DNA of 64,000 nt, taken from positions 1 to 64,000 of the forward strand of contig JANQPO010000015.1 of assembly GCA_028289445.1 (NCBI GenBank), in the 5' to 3' direction. The DNA is from Tepidamorphaceae bacterium (lineage in GTDB: Bacteria; Pseudomonadota; Alphaproteobacteria; Rhizobiales; JAKSCL01). A model generated the notes under the pieces. The model saw only the letters and a list, made by a program, of their open reading frames with translations. It had not been told where the DNA came from and ran no database searches. This document shows, piece by piece, positions 58,465 through 64,000 of the stretch. Position 1 is the stretch's first letter, and the number at the start of each line of letters is the position of its first letter. Made by a program: the position numbers and the translations under genes.

Positions 58465-59619
58465 GTGGAACGGTCCGTGTCTCATGCCCTGAAACGACTT
58501 AGAACCGATCAGGTCGGCAGTTTGCTGCGACCTGAAAGCCTTAAATCGGCGTTCTTGAAATGCGGGCGAGGCGAAATGTCGGCCGCCGAACTGGATGATG
58601 CCCAGGATGAGGCCATCCGGGCCCTGGTGGCGCAGCAGGACACTGCCGGACTAGCGGTTATCACCGATGGCGAATACCGGCGGCTTAACTGGCAGGTCAG
58701 CTTCTCCAAAGTCGAGGGTTGGGATCTCTGGGAAGGGTCGTGGCGCGGCTTCGTCGCCAATCCGTCATCCGTGGCTAACGATGAAAAACCAGGTACACGG
58801 GGTCACGATGCGGTTGAGTCATTTAAGATTCCGGCTTCTAGTAAGTTGTCGCTTACAGAGAACTTTCCGCTGAAAGAGTATCTTTTTCTCGCCGGCCTGA
58901 CGGAAAAGCCGACCAAGGCGATGCTCATGGGGCCGGACCGGGTCGCGCAGATGTGCGACATCGCCGGATCGGCGCCGCACTACGCCGATTCCGACCAATT
59001 TCTGACCGATGTCGCCGCCATTCAGAGCCGCATGGTTGGCGCGTTGATCGACGCTGGCTGCCCCTACATCCAACTCGATGAGCCGAGCTACACCGGCTAC
59101 GTGGATCGCGAGACCCTGGAGCGGATCGCGGCGCGGGGTGAAGATCCGATGAAAAGCCTTGCCCGTGCCGTTGAGGCCTCCAACGCGGTGATAGCGGACC
59201 ACGCTGGCCGCGCCTGTTTCGGTCTGCATATCTGCCGCGGAAATCGCGCCTCGATGTGGCACCGCGAGGGCACTTATGACGGCATTGCCGAGTATCTGTT
59301 CGCCAACCTGACCTATGACCGACTGCTGTTGGAATATGACACGGAACGTGCCGGCGGTTTCGAGCCGCTGCGTTTCGTGCCGAAGGACGGGCCGACCGTG
59401 GTTCTGGGCTTGATCACGACCAAAACCGGTGAGGTTGAGGAGCCGGACGCGCTAATGGCGCGCATTGAGGACGCAGCGCGCTATATCGACATCGACCAGT
59501 TGGCCATCAGTCCCCAATGCGGGTTTGCGTCCGGTATCGCCGGCAACATGCTGTCGGAGGCCGCGCAGTGGCGCAAATTCGAGGTCATGCATGAGGTGGC
59601 GCGGCGTGTTTGGCACTAG
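58465..59619 (+). CDS. MetE-like cobalamin-independent methyltransferase
   Basis: A 384-residue protein matching the C-terminal catalytic half of MetE (UROD/MetE-like barrel). It opens with RTDQVGSLLRP, then AVITDGEYRRLNWQ, YIQLDEPSYTGY and the zinc site with H255 and C257 (LHICRGN), and C352 (ISPQCGF). The N-terminal half of full MetE is absent, so it may be a core-MetE or a methyltransferase acting on another thiol. Its position before a TRAP operon with a monooxygenase suggests catabolism of a methylated compound (inference). Confidence 0.82.
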   Translation: MERSVSHALKRLRTDQVGSLLRPESLKSAFLKCGRGEMSAAELDDAQDEAIRALVAQQDTAGLAVITDGEYRRLNWQVSFSKVEGWDLWEGSWRGFVANPSSVANDEKPGTRGHDAVESFKIPASSKLSLTENFPLKEYLFLAGLTEKPTKAMLMGPDRVAQMCDIAGSAPHYADSDQFLTDVAAIQSRMVGALIDAGCPYIQLDEPSYTGYVDRETLERIAARGEDPMKSLARAVEASNAVIADHAGRACFGLHICRGNRASMWHREGTYDGIAEYLFANLTYDRLLLEYDTERAGGFEPLRFVPKDGPTVVLGLITTKTGEVEEPDALMARIEDAARYIDIDQLAISPQCGFASGIAGNMLSEAAQWRKFEVMHEVARRVWH

Positions 59620-59744
59620 CCCGCGTCGGCACGCGGTGTTCCGCCCAGTTGGCGCGACCGCTTCGATGTGGCTTATTAGCTCTAAAGCGCAACAGCGTTG
59701 GCAGATTGCCGCCCAACTGAACGACTACTTATGGGAGGATGACG

Positions 59745-60782
59745 ATGAAACGACTGACAGGATTGCTGGCCCTTGCCATGGGCGCAGCGATGACCATGGG
59801 CGTGGCCTCGGCGCAGGAGGTAACGCTCCGCTTCCAGCATTTCATTTCGAACAAGGGCGCGGTCCCGAAACACTTCATCTTGCCTTGGGCCGACAAGGTC
59901 ATGGAAGAGTCCGGCGGCCGCATCAAGATTGAGATCTATCCGTCCATGCAGCTCGGCGGCAAGCCGCCGGCGCTTTTCGACCAGATGCGCGATGGCGTGA
60001 TCGATGGCGGCTGGACGATTCCAGGCTACACGCCGGGCCGTTTCCCCGGCGCCGAGGTGTTCGAACTGCCCTTCCTGGGCTCCATGAACGCCGAAGCGAC
60101 ATCGAGGGCCGCATGGTCGCTCTACGAAAAATACCTCCAGGACGAGTTCAAAGAGATCAAGGTTCTGGCGATGCACGTGCATGGGCCTGGTGTCATCCAC
60201 GTGCGTAACAAGAGCATCGGTTCGCTGGACGACATGAAGGGGTTGAAACTGCGCACGCCCACGCGGATTGCCTCCAAGATGCTTGAGGCGGCCGGTGCGA
60301 CACCGATCGGCATCCCGGTGCCGGCGTTCCCCGAAGCCTTGTCGAAGGGCGTGGTCGATGGAGGCGTTATTCCATGGGAGATCGTGCCGCCGCTCAAAAT
60401 CCACGAACTCGCAACGTCGCACACGGCGATGGGCGGCGACCGGGCACTTTACAACACCGTTTTCATCTGGGGCATGAACAAGACCGCCTATGACAAACTG
60501 CCCGACGACTTGAAGGCCGTGATCGATAACAATTCCGGCATGATGGCTTCGGCTTGGGCCGGCAAGGCGATGGACACCGGCGATGGGCCGGGCCGGGATC
60601 TGACCGCCAATAACGGTAATGAGATCATCACTTTGTCGGAGGAGGAAACCGCGCGTTGGCGGGCTCTTGGTGAGCCGATCGTCGAGGAATGGATCGCCGA
60701 GATGACCGCCAAAGGTTTGCCAGCCGCCCAGATGGTGGAGGATGCCCGGGCCTGGGTGGAGGAATTTTCGGCCACCAACTAG
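59745..60782 (+). CDS. dctP: TRAP transporter substrate-binding protein
   Basis: A 345-residue periplasmic DctP-family protein. ATG 59745 is chosen because GGGAGG (59733-59738) sits six bases upstream; ATG 59739 would touch that site. The signal peptide ends at VASAQE. Typical DctP stretches are GGRIKIEIYPSMQLGG, LDDMKGLKLRTP (Arg that contacts a carboxylate) and GVVDGGVIPWEIVPP. The ligand is probably an organic acid; the neighbouring monooxygenase suggests an aromatic one. Confidence 0.92.
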   Translation: MKRLTGLLALAMGAAMTMGVASAQEVTLRFQHFISNKGAVPKHFILPWADKVMEESGGRIKIEIYPSMQLGGKPPALFDQMRDGVIDGGWTIPGYTPGRFPGAEVFELPFLGSMNAEATSRAAWSLYEKYLQDEFKEIKVLAMHVHGPGVIHVRNKSIGSLDDMKGLKLRTPTRIASKMLEAAGATPIGIPVPAFPEALSKGVVDGGVIPWEIVPPLKIHELATSHTAMGGDRALYNTVFIWGMNKTAYDKLPDDLKAVIDNNSGMMASAWAGKAMDTGDGPGRDLTANNGNEIITLSEEETARWRALGEPIVEEWIAEMTAKGLPAAQMVEDARAWVEEFSATN

Positions 60783-60845
60783 GCACAACGGCATTGGGGT
60801 CGGGCGAGACTTGATCGCCCGGCTCCCTTTCTAGGGCGAGGCAGT

Positions 60846-62120
60846 ATGACGGTCCTGATCGCAGGTGCTGGAGTCGGCGGTCTGACGCTGGCTCTCAGCC
60901 TGCATCAAATCGGCGTCCCGTTCAAAATCTTCGAAGCGGTCAGCGAACTGAGACCGCTCGGCGTCGGCATCAATCTTCAGCCCCACGCGGTCCGCGAAGT
61001 TTTCGAGCTTGGCCTTGAGGCCGAGATCGACAAGATCGGCCTAAAGACGAAAGAAGTCGCCTATTTCTCTGCCCAAGGCGGCCTCATCTGGTCGGAACCG
61101 CGCGGCCGCGACGCCGGCTACAACTGGCCGCAATACTCGATCCATCGCGGCAAGTTTCAAATGATGCTCCGCGACGCCGTGATCGAGCGCTGCGGCGGCG
61201 ATGTCATCACCGCCGGTGCTGCGGTGTCAGGATGGAGCGACACTGCCGACGGGATTGCCATCGCGCTGGAGGACCGCAAAACGGGCGGATCGCTCGGTTC
61301 GGTAGACGGCGCGATCCTCGTGGCTGCCGACGGGATCAACTCAACGGCCCGCGCCACCCTCTTTCCGGACGAGGGACCGGCGACTTGGAGTGGCACCATG
61401 ATGTGGCGCGGCATGACCGACGGCCCGCGCTTCTTGACCGGCCGGTCGATGGCGATGGCCGGCCGCAAGTCCCGCAAGTTCGTGTGCTATCCGATCGCCG
61501 ACACGCCCGACGGCGGTTCGCGCATCAACTGGATTTGCGACCTGGCCTTTCCACCGGATTATCCCTGGCTTGAGCAAGACTGGAATCGGCCGGGGACTCT
61601 CACGGACTTCCTGCCGCATTTCGAAGATTGGCACTTTGACTGGTTGGATGTTCCTAAGATCATTCGGGGCGCGGAGGCTGTTTTCGAATATCCCATGGTC
61701 GATCGCGAGCCGCTCAATCGCTGGACTCATGGCCGCATGACGCTTCTGGGCGATGCAGCCCATGCGATGTATCCAATCGGCTCGAATGGCGCTTCGCAGG
61801 CCATATTGGATGCCCGCGTGCTCGCCCGCGAAATTCGTGCTCACGGACCGCTGCCAGAGGCGCTAGAGGCGTATGACGCCGCCAGGCGCGAGACCGTCAA
61901 CGCGCTGGTGGTCGCCAATCGCGGCGATGGGCCGGACAAAGTGCTTGATATCGTTGCCGATCGCGCACCCGATGGCTTCGGTCACATCGAAGAGGTGATG
62001 AGCCGCGACGAGCTTGTCGACCACGCAGATAGCTATAAGACCATTGCCGGCTTCGATATCGAGACGCTGAATACCCGGCCGCCGATCCTGGCGGCAGAAG
62101 GCCCGCGTCCAGCGGCATGA
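60846..62120 (+). CDS. FAD-dependent monooxygenase (PhzS/salicylate hydroxylase-like)
   Basis: A 424-residue single-component class A flavoprotein. The FAD motif is IAGAGVGGLTLALSL (residues 5-19), RPLGVGINLQPHAVREVFEL follows, a DG motif lies near AADGINS, and the GD motif is LLGDAAHAMYPIGSNGASQA. The GVGINLQPHAVRE stretch is characteristic of the PhzS-like group. It lies inside the TRAP operon and its stop overlaps dctQ (ATGA), so its substrate is probably what the transporter imports (inference). Confidence 0.88.
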   Translation: MTVLIAGAGVGGLTLALSLHQIGVPFKIFEAVSELRPLGVGINLQPHAVREVFELGLEAEIDKIGLKTKEVAYFSAQGGLIWSEPRGRDAGYNWPQYSIHRGKFQMMLRDAVIERCGGDVITAGAAVSGWSDTADGIAIALEDRKTGGSLGSVDGAILVAADGINSTARATLFPDEGPATWSGTMMWRGMTDGPRFLTGRSMAMAGRKSRKFVCYPIADTPDGGSRINWICDLAFPPDYPWLEQDWNRPGTLTDFLPHFEDWHFDWLDVPKIIRGAEAVFEYPMVDREPLNRWTHGRMTLLGDAAHAMYPIGSNGASQAILDARVLAREIRAHGPLPEALEAYDAARRETVNALVVANRGDGPDKVLDIVADRAPDGFGHIEEVMSRDELVDHADSYKTIAGFDIETLNTRPPILAAEGPRPAA

Positions 62121-62647
62121 CAGAGGCTAATTCAGTGGGGCAGGGCGTCGGCCGCGTATTGACCCTGGCCACGCGGGGCTTGGCCTATTTCGGCGGCTTC
62201 GTTCTGGCCGCAATCGCGATCCTGACCGTCGTCTCCATCATCGGCCGCGCCTTCGTCTTTGCCGGGCTCGGGCCGATCAAGGGCGATTTCGAACTCGTCG
62301 AAACCGGTTGCGCCATTGCCGTTTTCTCTTTCCTGCCGTGGTGCCAGCTCAATCGCGGCCACGTAACAGTCGACATCTTCGTCAATCAGATGTCGGAGGG
62401 TGCCACTCGCGCGACGACGTTTCTGGGTGACATTGTCATGACGGTTATCGCGGCCGTCCTGGCCTGGCGGCTGGGTTTGGGATTGCAGGAAAAGATCGCC
62501 TATGGCGAGACGACGTTTATCCTCGGCATGCCGGTTTGGTATGGCTATGCGTTGTCGATGATCGGCGCCGTGCTCTTTCTCGCCGCGGCACTCTACACGC
62601 TGGTCGGAAGCGCAAAGGCGGTCCTTTCGCCAGGGACGAACCCGTGA
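62117..62647 (+). CDS. dctQ: TRAP transporter small permease
   Basis: A 176-residue DctQ-family membrane protein with four helices (GLAYFGGFVLAAIAILTVVS, FVLAAI...; DFELVETGCAIAVFSFLPW; GDIVMTVIAAVLAWRLG; YALSMIGAVLFLAAALYTL). Its start overlaps the monooxygenase stop and its end overlaps the dctM start (GTGA), so translation is coupled through the operon. Confidence 0.93.
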   Translation: MTEANSVGQGVGRVLTLATRGLAYFGGFVLAAIAILTVVSIIGRAFVFAGLGPIKGDFELVETGCAIAVFSFLPWCQLNRGHVTVDIFVNQMSEGATRATTFLGDIVMTVIAAVLAWRLGLGLQEKIAYGETTFILGMPVWYGYALSMIGAVLFLAAALYTLVGSAKAVLSPGTNP

Positions 62648-63966
62648 GCGGTGTCCAACTGGCGCTGCTCGCCTTTCCGGTCATGCTCTTGATGATCTTC
62701 CTAAGGGTGCCGATTGGCGCCGCCATGGCGGTCACGGGTTTCGTCGGCACCTGGATCACGCTGGGCAACCCGAACGCCACGCTCAACCAGCTTAAATCGC
62801 TGACCTACGACACGTTCTCCAGCTACTCGCTGTCGATCGTGCCGCTGTTTCTGTTGATGGGCCAGTTCGCCAGCAAGTCCGGCATGTCGGAGGCGCTGTT
62901 CCGCTCCGCGGCGGATTGGCTCGGCCACCGCAAGGGCGGCGTCGCCATGGCGGCCGTCGGTGCCTGCGCCGGCTTCGGCGCGGTCTGCGGCTCGTCGCTG
63001 GCGACCGCCTCAACCATGGGCCAGGTGGCGCTGCCGGAGATGCGCCGCTACGGCTATTCCGACGCGCTGGCGACCGGCGTTCTGGCGGCCGGCGGTACGC
63101 TTGGCATTCTCATTCCGCCATCCGTGATCCTCGTCATCTACGCCATCATCACCGAGCAGAACATCGTCAAAATGTTCGCCGCCGCGCTCATTCCAGGCAT
63201 CCTGGCAGCACTTGGCTATATGATCGTTGTCGCGATTTATGCCCGCATCCGTCCCGACGCGGCGGTGACCGCGCCCCGCAAGCCTTACGCTGAGCGGTTC
63301 CGCGACATGGTCGGCGTTTGGCCGGTCGTCGCGATCTTCGTCCTCGTTATCGGGGGCATCTACGCCGGCTGGTTCACGCCGACGGAGGGTGCCGCCGTCG
63401 GCGCCGTCGCGACAGGTCTTTATGCCTTTTTCACTGGAGGGCTGACGCGCGAGACGTTCCTCGACGGCCTTTTGGAAACGGCCAAGACGACCGGCATGAT
63501 CTTCATGATCATCCTCGGCGCGCAGATCTTCAATTCGTTTTTGGCCTTCACCCAAACCCCCCAGGCGATCGTCGAATGGGTGAGCGGTCTCGGTGCGTCG
63601 CCGCTACTGATCCTGGCGATCATTCTCGTCGTCTATCTGGTCTTCGGCTGCGTGATGGACTCGCTGTCGATGATCCTTTTGACGATTCCGGTGTTCTTTC
63701 CCATCATTGAGTCGCTCGACTTCGGGCTGACACCGGAAGAAACAGCGATCTGGTTCGGCATCCTGGTGCTGATTGTCGTCGAGGTCGGGCTCATCACGCC
63801 GCCGGTCGGCATGAACCTCTTCATCATCCATTCGATGGCGCGCGACGTGCCGATTCGCCGCACCTATGCCGGCGTGACGCCCTTCGTCGTCAGCGATCTG
63901 GTGCGGGTCGTGATCCTGGTGGCTTTTCCGGCAATTACGCTGACTCTGGTGCGGTGGATGTTCTAG
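62644..63966 (+). CDS. dctM: TRAP transporter large permease
   Basis: A 440-residue DctM-family permease with about 12-13 membrane helices, from GTG 62644. Family signatures include VPLFLLMGQFASKSGMSEAL, GACAGFGAVCGSSLATASTM and GVLAAGGTLGILIPPSVILV. GLITPPVGMNLFIIHSMA lies near the end. It completes dctP-monooxygenase-dctQ-dctM. The last 34 bases of the window after it hold nothing I can call. Confidence 0.96.
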   Translation: MSGVQLALLAFPVMLLMIFLRVPIGAAMAVTGFVGTWITLGNPNATLNQLKSLTYDTFSSYSLSIVPLFLLMGQFASKSGMSEALFRSAADWLGHRKGGVAMAAVGACAGFGAVCGSSLATASTMGQVALPEMRRYGYSDALATGVLAAGGTLGILIPPSVILVIYAIITEQNIVKMFAAALIPGILAALGYMIVVAIYARIRPDAAVTAPRKPYAERFRDMVGVWPVVAIFVLVIGGIYAGWFTPTEGAAVGAVATGLYAFFTGGLTRETFLDGLLETAKTTGMIFMIILGAQIFNSFLAFTQTPQAIVEWVSGLGASPLLILAIILVVYLVFGCVMDSLSMILLTIPVFFPIIESLDFGLTPEETAIWFGILVLIVVEVGLITPPVGMNLFIIHSMARDVPIRRTYAGVTPFVVSDLVRVVILVAFPAITLTLVRWMF

Positions 63967-64000
63967 CCATACGGCTTGCGCCCAGACCGGAACGAGAGTG

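Overview
The window is GC-rich DNA from an alphaproteobacterium, most likely of the Hyphomicrobiales (Rhizobiales) type. Three things support this: a PopZ-like gene directly upstream of valS, an ExoR-like periplasmic Sel1 protein behind ilvD, and the gene order erpA/xthA - dgt - argS - SPOR - nagZ - scpA - scpB - tatABC - serS - surE - pcm - nlpD - yajC - secD - secF. The SOS box between uvrA and ssb has the alphaproteobacterial form GTTC-N7-GTTC. I see no rRNA, prophage or CRISPR array.

Layout. 1-410: tRNA-Asn and tRNA-Cys, both on the minus strand. 411-6330: a divergent isoaspartate-methyltransferase-like gene, a TolC-type outer membrane channel, popZ and valS. 6350-10429: an unrecognised outer-membrane barrel, ilvD and exoR. 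10474-13795: a minus-strand run of four small genes (small acidic protein, HdeD-type membrane protein, PRC-barrel-like protein, coiled-coil protein) facing a TPR/TolB-like protein. 13827-35612: housekeeping core covering DNA repair, Fe-S insertion, dNTP pool, tRNA charging, envelope, chromosome segregation, Tat and Sec export. A lone ABC ATPase sits between scpB and tatA, and two genes resembling complex I assembly factors follow secF. 35899-49426: mixed genes including a DUF4153 membrane protein, trmFO, a lipoprotein with a possible Cys-His-Asp triad, a cytochrome P460-like protein, two transporters, uvrA, ssb, a GST and a Sel1 protein.

48533-58390 is an aromatic catabolism island: phhA (Phe to Tyr), hppD (4-hydroxyphenylpyruvate to homogentisate), hmgA, maiA and fahA (homogentisate to fumarate and acetoacetate). 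Its regulators are one MarR protein and two Lrp/AsnC proteins, each next to a visible candidate operator. The island also holds an MBL-fold protein, an FAD monooxygenase and a 68-residue DUF2783 protein. I infer that the last two may be a two-component hydroxylase feeding homogentisate from another ring compound. 58465-63966 holds a MetE-like methyltransferase and a TRAP transporter whose operon is interrupted by a second FAD monooxygenase.

The most unusual structure is a pair of short non-autonomous mobile elements (35612-35883, 272 bp; 53698-53965, 268 bp). They have different terminal inverted repeats, but both are flanked by TA, and both sit exactly in the stop codon of a gene in a tight operon. 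Removing each element with one TA copy restores a TAA stop. At 53691 it also restores an ATGGCTAA overlap in which the next gene starts inside the stop region of fahA. Because both elements begin with G, the upstream gene still ends in TAG after insertion. At the second site the element end also supplies a new in-frame ATG for the downstream gene.
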